From contig JAMWBK010000003.1 in NCBI GenBank assembly GCA_029953675.1, positions 3,038,001 through 3,102,000 of the forward strand: a stretch of 64,000 nt of DNA, in the 5' to 3' direction. The notes under the pieces were generated by a model, which saw only the letters and a list, made by a program, of their open reading frames with translations, made no database searches and was not told where the DNA came from. Positions within the stretch are counted from its first letter, which is position 1. Every line of letters begins with the position of its first letter. Shown here in pieces: positions 50,152 through 60,100 of this stretch. Both the position numbers and the translations under genes were made by a program. This stretch comes from Rhodosorus marinus. Taxonomy: Eukaryota > Rhodophyta > Stylonematophyceae > Stylonematales > Stylonemataceae.

Positions 50152-51760
50152 ATGAGGCGCCTTGGGTTTGTTGGCGGGGTTGGTTTTGGAGTGTGTGTTT
50201 CGTCCTCTGGGAATCTGTGCTCGAGGCGTGTGTGGAGGTCTTCGGAGCAACCTTTGGATGAGAAGGCCGTTAATCCAGGCGTCGATATTGAACCCGCGGA
50301 GGCGACTGGTTATAGTATCGTGAACTCCTGGAGGGAGCCACCACTAGTGCCGATTGTGGATGTCGATGGCCGATCTGAGCTGATATCGAATTTTTCGGAG
50401 AAGGCTTGGGGAACAGTTAAGAAGCAACTTGCTGATGGAATGTCTGACGAGGAAAAGAGGTACGAAGCCCTTCCCATGCGCTCGATTCGAACCCCAGACT
50501 TGCTGACTGGTTCGTTTTTTCTTTTTGGATATTCTTAGCTCGCTGCGGTCAACGTTTAGACAAGTTGTTGATTATGAAGAAAGTGGCATATTATCCGTGG
50601 ACTACAACACGAAAATTGCCAAGTTAGCCGGAATTTTGTCCATTTTAAGCACTCTCAATGCCGATTTGGAAACGCTGCAAGGGGCTATGGTTTACTCATC
50701 CATCCAAGACAGTGTAAATATGGAAGCGGAAATAGATTCTTTGGCCACCAAGGAAAGCGTCCAGACAATAGTAGACGATGCGCTATGGTTGGACGCGCTA
50801 CCTTCGTCACTTGAACATCTGGATGACGACAATGCGAAAGTCTTGCGGGAGTACGTGATCGAAGCTGCTGAGGAACCCCGAGCGGTACGCGTTCCTAAAA
50901 TGCGTTTCTGAACGCACGTTGCTAGTCCGAGTTGCGATCCTCTACTAATTCAGATTTACACCCTAATTCAGGTGCTGGTTAAGTTGGCGGAAGTCTTGAA
51001 TACGATGAGGAACGTACAAGAGCTCCGTATGTATGAACAACATATTCGTGCTTTGGAGTGCCTGCAAGTTTTCGTGCCACTCGCGCATGCGATGGGAGTT
51101 GGGAAGCTGATGTGGGACTTGGAAGACATTAGCTTCAGGGTACTTTTTCCCGAGTCATATGCGGCTGTAGAAGAGTGGCATTCGTTGATGTGGAGCAGAT
51201 GCGAAGCGACGTTGGAGAGCAGCACAAGAACTGTACGCCGAAAGCTGATGAAGAGTGGGCTGCTGAAAGAGTATACAGTAGGGTTTGACATATCAGGGAG
51301 GACGAAGAATTTGTTTTCGACCTTCAAGAAAGTTCTGAAGGGGAATAAGAAGAGGGAGGAAGTCCTGGATATTGTAGGGATGCGTGTAATTCTCAACGTG
51401 AAAGAGGAGTATCGCCACAACAGGGAGTTCTGCAGGAAAGCCTGTCTGGAAGTCCATAGGATTATTAGTGAGGAATGGCCGGAAATGGAGGGACGCCTGA
51501 AGGACTACATTCTGAAGCCCAAGCCAAATGGCTACCAGAGTATTCACACAACTGTAATAACATCGGACGGACTGCCGTTGGAAGCTCAAATACGAACGCA
51601 GGATATGCACAACGCGGCGGAATATGGCAACGCCGGACATCAGTTCTACAAGGGAGACCTGAAGAGTGTGGATGAAGTTCAAAGATTTGCAGACAGTCTT
51701 AGAAACGAGAACATGGCAATGCTGCAACTGCCTGCTGCCCGTGAGGTTGTTGCGCCCTAG
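50152..51760 (+). CDS. RSH: RelA/SpoT homologue (RSH), synthetase-type with degenerate hydrolase domain
   Basis: Makes (p)ppGpp from ATP and GTP/GDP, normally in plastids. Exons 50152-50459, 50539-50884 and 50972-51760 give 480 residues. Start region MRRLGFVGGVGFGVCVSSSG suits a transit peptide. Residues about 120-215 align with the hydrolase domain but the metal site is lost: AMVYSSI stands where ALLHDVVED is expected. Residues about 219-270 keep VLVKLAEVLNTMRNV and AHAMGVGKLMWDLEDISF. The synthetase domain is complete: DISGRTKNLFSTFKK (about 325-339), DIVGMRVIL, LKPKPNGYQSIHTTV (about 399-413) and LEAQIRTQDMHNAAEYG. No TGS or ACT regulatory domains follow, so it is a short RSH, comparable to RSH4-type algal/plant enzymes. 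Confidence 0.93.
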
Positions 51761-52017
51761 ATGGCGAGGAAATCTGTGATGGGCTCCTTTGTTTATATGT
51801 GATCAAAACCTAAATTTAAGTATCTAATAATTAGTAGGATAGGCAATATGTATATAGGTGTTCCTGGAAGAGTAGAAATTAAAAAAGTGAAGGTTCACTC
51901 CAGTTAATGTCGAAGGGGGGGCAATGATCATGCCTGTGGCCCGCTGTCTTCCAGAAGAATCGCAAGTCGGCGGTACGGGACAGCAAGGAATCGATCATCG
52001 AAACTTCCCCGGCAGGT

Positions 52018-53380
52018 TCACCCCTTTTTCTTCTCGTCTGCAGACCCGTTCGCGCCTTCCTCCGCGGATCCTTCAGGAAGTTTGTCCCCTCCATCACTCT
52101 CATTCACGTTCTCCTCAGGCGACCCTTTCGCTGGTATGTCCTCGCCGGTCCTCTTCTTGGTGGTCTCCTCAGTCGACCCTTTCGCCATCCTTTCCTCTCC
52201 CGCACTCCCTTGGGTGGTCTCCTCCGGTAAGCCTTTCGCTGGCTTGTCCTCGCCGTCGCTCTTTTTCTTGGGTTGCTTCTGCGATTTCACAAGCTTACGC
52301 TTATCTTCGGCCAATTTGTCTTTTTCAGAGCGCTTTTCTTGTTCATCGTTGAGCATCTTCAGGTACTTGGAAGTGATAGTGTTCTACGGCCCAGAGATGA
52401 GGATTTTTAGTACCGACTATATTTTCTTTTGAACATAGTAGAGCATGTTTCACCGCAAGATATTTGACTCACCGTTGTTGGATCTGAAGACTCGGTTTGA
52501 CTGCGAGGATTCCGATAAAGGGCTGTTCCTGTCTCCTGAGCTTTTCTTATCCTCAATCCAATGTCAACGGACTCACCAAATGGAAATTCCTTCTCAAATT
52601 CCTGGTCATGACATGAAGTCACAAATTCTTCCCTGCTTAGAGACCGGTCGAATAGTCATCGGATGACAGAACAAGAAACGTACATCCATGAATCGCTTGA
52701 GTGGGAATATCGGATCGGTAGGGTCAGTGTTATCAACGGGCAGCTTAGCATCAAAGTCTGGCGGATCTCTCCCTACTGCCTAAGGAACGCGAATCGCAAA
52801 AAAAGTTTTTGATTGAGAACAGCTAGCCTGGATATTTGCGGTTCGGGAACAAGCTCACCAATATCTCCTTCTGCTTTTCGGTATGAAATAATATCACGTT
52901 ATCGTTGCGCATGAAATATTTCTAGCCAGCGGAATCATGAAGGAACGGCGCCAAAAAAACAAAGACGAAAGGACAAGTTAGTGGAATTCGCTTTCCCCCA
53001 TCGATTGACAGTCATGTGTACAGCGCTCACCCGTACATCCTCCAACATTTTTAGGTTCATAAAAACTGTGGCAAGACGAAGAACAGACCATGGAAGGCTA
53101 GATCAGGCGTATGAAGTTACAAAAAGAAACACACGAAGACTGGAAGTTATCAAAACGTACCCCCCCAGTTTGTGTAGTACCCTGCGTAGTGCGATTGTCC
53201 CTTGTAGATACGCCTATAGGTAAACTTTCGCGGACCATATCCTTTAGCACCAAGCGCGTCTATCCTAGCAATCACAGCACCAAATTTGACTAGCTCGTCC
53301 GAAATCTCGATCAAACACTTCTTCAGACCCTCTTTAGACACCCTGGCCTGACATACCGTCATGATCTCATAGTACGGCAT
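52018..53380 (-). CDS. MRPS6: Organellar ribosomal protein bS6 homologue with repetitive C-terminal extension
   Basis: Small-subunit ribosomal protein. Exons 53380-53161, 53065-53031, 52921-52859, 52779-52684, 52601-52473 and 52383-52018 give 302 residues. The bS6 fold is spread over the first three exons: MPYYEIMTVCQARVSKEGLK, the next beta strand VIARIDALGAKGYGPRKFTY, then HYAGYYTNW|G and VFMNLKMLEDVRKYFMRNDN. The small second exon (35 nt) is needed for the fold. After residue about 105 the chain leaves the family: an acidic stretch (VDNTDPTDPIFPLKRFMDEF), then a Lys-rich helix and four 18-residue repeats. No clear N-terminal transit peptide is seen; mitochondrial location is inferred from the lack of plastid cues and from known bS6m proteins that begin near the first strand. 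Confidence 0.88.
52039..52254. repeat. Coding 54-bp tandem repeat, four units
   Basis: Inside the last exon of the bS6-like gene (-). The protein shows four consecutive 18-residue units: GEDKPAKGLPEETTQGSA, GEERMAKGSTEETTKKRT, GEDIPAKGSPEENVNESD and GGDKLPEGSAEEGANGSA, with no gaps, then DEKKKG and stop. Register and length are exact, and the DNA period is 54 bp. Units have drifted to roughly half identity, so the expansion is not recent. Confidence 0.9.
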
Positions 53381-54296
53381 CTTTCCTCTTGTATTTCACT
53401 GATCTATGAAGATTGCACGGTCTAGTTAACTACAGATAGATATAATTAAGCTATAAAACATTGCAAAGAGTCCATCACCATCATTGCTTTCACCCACTCC
53501 AGTGAAAGCTTTGGCACTCCAAGCTCCATGCTTGCACTGATCGCGTGCACAACATCGACGCCGATCCACTTTCTCTTAGAGAGTTAGTAGTAATATAGTA
53601 ACCAATGGAAAAAAAGCGCAAACCCGTTCCATTGGACAAGAGACACGTATTTTAGACCAATTAAACTCTCTTAAAAATAGTATATTATAGATAGTTCTAA
53701 AATACATAGCAAGAAAACCGTCTGTATTGACTTCTTTCTGACAAAAACTTGAATTAGATTTTTATTGGATAATGTTATCATTGGTACAGCCAATGAAGTC
53801 GTCCATCTTGACTAAAAGCTTTTGAAAAAGGAAATAAAATAGTAATAAATATTTTCTATGTTTCTCGAATATTTTGAGTAGTTGCGACAGGTTTCTTTTT
53901 GCTGCCCTTTGGACCGAGAGATTTCTCTAGTTAAAGATGAATATTGCCTTGAAAAAAGTCGGAAGTGATTAGGAAAATGTGTTTTGGTAATTTTGTGCGA
54001 CCATATAGCCCAGATTATTGTTATATCTTAAATATGAGTCTTAGTTGGATTTGTTTTAGGTTACACTGGAATTAGGAAATTATGAATATGGGCATTATTA
54101 GTTGGGGGGGGGGGGTAATGAGTTTTGCAGGGAAGGAAGGAAGGGCTGCTGCGAGAGTTTGCGTTGGTTTTGATAATGCTTTTGAGGTTCTTTTGAGGTT
54201 CCTTCCAGGTTCTGTTGAGGTACTATTGTTTCTGATTAGGGTTGGCTTTCTACTTCCTGAAGTACTTGGGTTTGGGGGCTTCCTGCGTTAGTCAAG
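53381..54296. other. AT-rich intergenic DNA
   Basis: Divergent interval between the bS6-like gene (-) and SERF (+). 53580-54070 is AT-rich. A G-run lies at 54101-54116. The frame 54082-54291 upstream of SERF is Gly/Val/Phe-rich and probably non-coding leader. Confidence 0.5.
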
Positions 54297-54720
54297 ATGA
54301 GCCGTAAGTGGTTTGGCGCAATAGACTTTTTTTGGTTTCGTTTTTCTTCTTTGAGGGTTCTTTCTCCGTTTCGTGAGGTTTGCTCTGGGACGTCCATGTT
54401 TTTCTTTTACTGATTCTGACCAACTTGTGTCTATTGTTCATCTTGGTGTAGGTGGAAATAAGCGTGACGTGGACAGAGAGAGAGCGAAGAAAAGGGCTGA
54501 CGCGAACTCTAAGGGAAAGAAAAACAAGGGAGAGGGGAACCAGACACAGGCCCTGGCCAACAAGAAAGAAAAGTAGGGACTCATATAAGTAGTTGAGTAT
54601 TTGAGTCTCTAGTAACTAAACCATTTGTCTTGAATTATTTCTTCCACTTCTGTTAGGGATGCGGAGATTATGAGACAGAAGCAGCTGAAGAAGCAAGCAG
54701 CCAAGGAGGCCAATGCTTGA
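54297..54720 (+). CDS. SERF: SERF/4F5-family small EDRK-rich protein
   Basis: Exons 54297-54303 (only ATG AGC C), 54452-54572 and 54657-54720 give a 63-residue protein. Its start MSRGNKRDVDRERAKKRADA matches the conserved 4F5/SERF N-terminus (MxRGNQRExxRxKNxKK), then a Gly/Lys linker and the conserved end KDAEIMRQKQLKKQAAKE. The family modulates protein aggregation and binds RNA or nucleolar partners; the role is inferred from homologues. The first coding exon is seven bases, so simple ORF finding misses both ends. Donor gtaagt and acceptor gtgtag of intron 1 are strong, and length fits the family. Confidence 0.93.
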
Positions 54721-55849
54721 GATGGACTGTGCTCGTAACTTAATTCCTTTGTTCTCCTCTTTCCCCCATATGATGACAGAAAGTCAAGGCGCCGAGTGCC
54801 GCGACCCTGCTCGAACGAAAGCCTTGCGCCCCCGTTGAACCCCGTAGCCCGTAGCAAGTGGTTTGCAGGAGAACCTAACGACGAACAGCAAATACTTGCA
54901 GTTATTAAAGGGAGAAAAGACTTGTTGACAAGGCACCTTTGAATCAATATCCAGACTCGCAGGACCTCGACGAAGGTTTTTAATCGTTACTAGGGCCATA
55001 GCAGGATTGCCGTGTGCCTTATAGCTCTTTCTTAGTACTCGTCAGCAGCTTGAACCAGTCGCCAAGATGCTGTATTCATTTATCTACGGCAGCAATCACA
55101 TTCACTTTCCAGGGTTTGAATCCTTTTTAAAAGGAAGTAAAATCTTCGCGAGAAAGTACAAGCCCGCTTGCTCAATGACTGGAGTAGCATGTTGGTTAGA
55201 CAGTCGGTGTCATTGAATACATCGAATTTCTCACCTTCTCGAAAGGCAATTCCAATCTGTTAGACATCTAAAATCTGGAGCTGTTCAACTAGATACTGGA
55301 TGGGAAGATGACGCTAGAATACCAAAACACACCATAAGGAGAATCTACTCTGAAAAGTAACACGAACAGAATCTGTGCAGTTAGGAAGAAGTCTTTGGAA
55401 CAGCTTCTGAATTTGCAGCTCAGTTCTCTGCGGTCATGGGGGTGCCCCACCACCCTACCTGGAAGGGGTACCACATAAAAGAAATATGAGTTCAAACAAG
55501 CGTAATAAACAGTGTAAAAAAAGTCCATGGTCAGTTGACCTTAAATACGGTGTAAAAATCGTAAAACTCTAAAACTATAAAAAAGGCTAAACTTTTCAAG
55601 AGGGTACTACATAAAATTGGAGTCCCCTGCCTTGTCCGCGGACATAGTGCCCTACGGCGTGGACTACGCTGGGTACCCTACCCAAATCTTCTCCACATTT
55701 AGGATGAGTTTGGTGCAACGGCCATCAGAATGCTGCGAATCAGTTTGTAAATTATGAAATTTGATCACCAAGAAAGTGGGGGATTTTGTAAACTTTTAGT
55801 TGGGAAATGGAACTTAATTTGAGAGTTGGTATTTGAGCTCGAGTTAGGG
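54721..55849. other. Intergenic, no supported gene
   Basis: Minus frames at 54609-54999 and 55289-55528 show no family features or splice context. 55540-55830 is AT-rich and probably the ELO promoter/leader. Confidence 0.5.
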
Positions 55850-57113
55850 ATGTGGAGGAGTCTGAGGGTGAAAAGGTTGGCATTGGACATGAAGATGGAG
55901 TCTGTATTACAGGATCCATCAAGTTTTGAATGGGTAAGAGGGAAAACACCTCTTAGCTCTCCTAAATGGCTCCTCGGTGCGTGGATGGTTTACCCCGTTG
56001 TGGTGCTATCCTTTAAGCACTTTGCGGGAAAACGTGAGAGGGGATTTTCGAATAGCGGAAAGCTCACTTCATTTTCTGCAGTTCATAACCTATGGTTGGC
56101 GATCTGGAGCTTGATCATGTTCGTGGGAGCGAACGTTGAGCTCTACAGGTAAGGCGATCTCGACAACTCTCGCAAAATCCCGTTCGAAGTGGACGAATGG
56201 CTCCAGAAAACTGCTGGACATTTTTGCTGAAAAGCGAATGGCTCAACGATCCTGAATCTCAACCCATCAGATACGTAGCCAGCGAAGGACTTAAGGGAGT
56301 ATTCTGTACCCTGTCTTCGTCTCGAGTTCCCAACAGAATTTACTACTGGATGTACATATTCTACATATCAAAGTTCTACGAGTTAATTGACACGGTTATC
56401 ATCGTTGCCCGGAAACGCGAGTTAACTTTGCTTCATGTAATTCTTTCTATATCATCACCAAACTGAGTTCCACGGAAGCCCGGAGCACCGCGAAAAAGAA
56501 CAGAAACTTCGATGAAACTTTTCTCTAACAAAGAATCCTCGACTCCATGGCTTATGAATAGGTCTGGCATCATAGCTCCGTCATCTTCGAAACGTGGTTG
56601 TGGATAGATCAAGGATGGACACACGCCTCAATTGTGAGTAGTTTCGGTCTCATACCTCGTCCTCGTGTCTTGCTTAACATGCAAAATCCCTGTCATCTAA
56701 CGTCTACAAAAATCTCATGTGCGTCAGGGAGTCTGGTTCAACACACTAGTGCACATTTTCATGTATTCGTACTTTTGCGCCTCGGTTCGTTTCGTTCGCT
56801 TCCGGATTTGTCAATTCCGAAATGACCTGTGGATACTTATCATTGTGGTGGATCATTTCGTTTCGTCATATGCCTGCAGATACTGAAGATCAAAGTCCCG
56901 TGGCGAAAGCACATAACGCAGCTTCAGATCGTTCAGTTCATTTCTTCCTTTGTCCTGACGATCCCCCACTTGGTTTTGCAGATCCAGTCTGGTTGGAAAT
57001 GCAGTGGACGAACAGCGCTCTATGCGAGCGTCTTCTTCAATATGACGTATTTGATTCTTTTCATCAGATTCTATGCCACCAATTATCGCACATCAAAGTC
57101 CAAGACAGGGTGA
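55850..57113 (+). CDS. ELO: ELO-family very-long-chain fatty acid elongase (3-ketoacyl-CoA synthase)
   Basis: Condenses acyl-CoA with malonyl-CoA in the ER, lengthening fatty or polyunsaturated chains by two carbons. Exons 55850-56148, 56235-56436, 56562-56633, 56728-56784 and 56880-57113 give 287 residues, the family length. Conserved boxes: LTSFSAVHNLWLAIWSLIMF, YYWMYIFYISKFYELIDTVI, the catalytic histidine box LLHVWHHSSVIFETWLW (HxxHH, completed by splicing), NTLVHIFMYSYF and WRKHITQLQIVQF. The C-terminus is Lys/Arg/Ser (YATNYRTSKSKTG), a weak ER-retention type tail. Substrate preference cannot be read from sequence. The stop is four bases from the stop of midasin on the other strand. Confidence 0.95.
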
Positions 57114-57117
57114 CAGC

Positions 57118-60100
57118 CTATATCCTGAAGTTGAGCAGCTCGAGCCATTGCTTTAGACAGTCACCGATAACCTCAGGGAGCAACTCCGTGTTGCTGACGA
57201 TCGCGTAGAATGGGAATGGAAAGTCATCTAGATAGGAATCAAGATGCATCTTTCCGTCTTTGAAGATGGCCTTCTTTACGTTTCTCACTGACTGCTTTTC
57301 GTCTTCAGCCTTGTCAATGAGAAAGAAGGCGATCACCTAGGAAACGTGGAGCATGAGGAGGGAATACAAAGTAAATACGATCCAAGATGTTCCCGTTCAG
57401 TAACCAAGTCCCTGATATTCAAAAGCTGCAACCTCACCTGTCTCTTCGTCGCCGCCTCTCGAACGAGGCTCTGGATTCTCTCCCGGTCATCAAGCTTTCC
57501 ATCGGATATGATGAGCAGGAGCTGAGCCAGCTCTGCGTCGGGGTCCAAGCTCGTGCCTCGCGCTTCATCCAAGACTTCCAGAGAAAATTCGAGCATTTCC
57601 CTCATGTTGGTCTCTTTCTGTTTGAACGTGAGCGACGACACAAGCTTCGGCCCGTTTGGCCCCATTCCGGCATCAAGCTTGTGCAGCAGTTTGGCATTCG
57701 TACCAAAAGATTCGACCCCAACTCTTCCAACCTCTAGCCGGCTAAGTGCGCTGGACAGCAGAGCGAGCGCCTCCAACGCCATGGTGCCAGCACCTGATTC
57801 CGCCATGGACTCAGAATCATCGACACAGATGAGCACATCGTAGGCTCTCTAAACAGCAGTTCAGGCATTGAAATCGACAAAAAGAAACCAAAGATCAGAA
57901 AAACCAAGCACTTCTTTTCCGTCAGCTTGTGAGGACATTCCGTTTCTCATACCTTGTCTGCCTTTGTTCGACGGAGCCAAATTCTATCTCGCCGATAGTC
58001 GGAGGCGATGAACTCAATGACTCTACGCATGCTTAGCCTTTTTCCGGTGCGGTAGTCGCCCTCCAGTCGAGACGCGAGGGTCGGTTCGAGCAGAAGTTTC
58101 AGTTGCTCGCAGAGCAATCCAGCGGCCTGTGAAGTAACCTGCTCAAGCCGAGTCCATTCCTTCTGGGCCCTCTCGTGACTAATCATGGCATTTTGGGCGT
58201 CCTCTGTATCTTCTCGCCGCGCGTGCATCTCTTCATCCTCGTCCATCGCCGGTTTCTCTTCTTGGATTAGCCTGACTTTCGAGACCTCGTTGGCGGTACC
58301 CTTCATAGTCCACGATTCATCAATCTCCATGTTGGTGGGCTCTACCTTTTCATTCCTTTCTGCGTCGTCGCCAGTGTCCTCAGATTCGCCCTTTTCGTGT
58401 TGGTCTCCAGTAGTCGGATTGGGTTTGGAAGCTATCGCTGTTCCGTCCGTTTCATCCTGAGCCGCGGACTTCTCTGGCTCTTCCTCACGTTTAGCTCTTC
58501 GCTGATTTTCATCCTCCTCTTCAATCCCTGCATCCTCCATCGGTGCGTGCTGATCATCTGTAGCTTTTCCTACTCCGGCTTCCTCACCTTCGTCGTCAAA
58601 CTCGGCAGCGCCAGGAGCCGGTTCATCGTTCTTGTGATGCTCCTCAGGCTCCTCCTGAGATTGAACTGCTTTCTTCAGCATTTCGAACCTCTTTTTCCAA
58701 CGGCTTTCAAGCTCCGGAGCTGGCACGCGACCAGGATTGACGTCATCATCGGCCTCTCCCGTCACCTCCTCCTCCTCTCCTATACCGGACTTGGACGTCA
58801 AAGTTTTCGGTTGCTGGTCAGTTGCTGCGCCTGAAGATGTTTGATCTCGCTCGCCTTTGTTTCCTTGCTCATCCTCCAGCTCCTCCGTGGGTTCTTTCTC
58901 TGCTCCAGTGGTCGCGTGCTTAGAGCCACTGCCATCATCAAGTTCCATGTCCTCGTCTGCGTCCTTGCTCTGATTGGGCTGAGTATTCCGAGGACGTTCG
59001 TCATTCTCCGAATCTGGATCATCTTTTGGAACTTCGCCTCCGAACGCGAAATCGTCATCATCTCCGTCCTCATCAATATCCTTTTGGCTTGTATTTTCGC
59101 CGTCCTGTTCTTGCATTTCCGCATCTGAGCCAATACCATCATCTCCTTCTTCCCCAGAGCCCAGGCTGCTGTCCTTCTCATTCAACACATCCGCTTCATC
59201 CGGTTCCGTACCAGAGGCCCCACTTTCGCCGTCAACCTCCATAGTCCCCGGAAACTACCAAGGAAACAAAGTAAGCAGAAAAGAATCAGCGCAAGAATCA
59301 TAATCCTTGTAGCAACCACAGCTTTTAATAACTCACCTCCTGTGGTTCTTCATCCCCTGGGGGTTCCTCGGTATCCATCTTAAAGTTGGATTCTGCCGGA
59401 ACTTCTTCCTCGATCTGTGGATCATTATCCCCTTGCTCATCCGGTGCTCTATCGTCCAGCTTTTCACGATCTTCTTCCTGTTCAAGCTTGGGTTCATCCG
59501 GTCCATCGTCGACTGAATCATCCTTTCTTCCAATTTCACTTTCTTGCTGCTGAGTTTGAACACTTTTTCCCTTTTCGACCGTATCGTCCTGCTCTTCATT
59601 CTCATCCTTGTCCTCATCCTCCGGACCCCATAGCTTCTCGTCAATCTCTTCCTGCTTGTCCTCATCTTCACCGAACCTCTTCTCAAGTTCTTCGTCTTCA
59701 TCTGACTCGTCCGAGTTCTCATCCTCTTGCTCCTCATTCTGCTGTACTGTTTCCATTTCTCCTTCAAAATCGTTGCTCATTTCGATTCCAGCCACAGTCG
59801 TTTCCGGCTGATCTCCAGGGTTTTCCTTCTCCTGTTCTCCAGTGGCCAGGTTGTCGAGCTCACCTTCATCCTTGATCTCCTTGCTAACGTCTTCCGCTCC
59901 ACGAGTATCTCCGGCCCCAACATCTCCCATTCCAGTTCCTTCTACTTCGCGGTCGTTTCCTTCACCTGTAAACAGCACAAATCGGCCTCTGTCAGTGACC
60001 GACAAGAACCCTTACACTCTACGACATGCCGTGGGGCTCTATTGGGACCCTGAGACCCTTTTGCGCAAGGCCCTCTAGTTAGTTCAAGTTGAGTTGCGCA

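Noticed and set aside
50488-50502. tRNA-like box (gattcgaacccc)
   Set aside because: No matching A-box, acceptor stem or anticodon arm around it, and it lies in an RSH intron.
50460-50538. In-frame continuation of RSH exon 1 (YEALPMRSIRTPDLL)
   Set aside because: Extending the exon would need a 25-29-nt intron or a frameshift; using donor gtacga at 50460 gives a normal 79-nt intron and exact phase.
53161-53181. Earlier donor (gcagg|gtac) for bS6 exon 1
   Set aside because: Joins out of frame with the FMNLKMLEDVR exon; the donor at 53160 fits the phase and restores the bS6 pattern.
57387-59875. Several plus-strand frames of 90-150 codons
   Set aside because: Antisense to the MIDAS and Asp/Glu-rich exons of midasin, with no family content.
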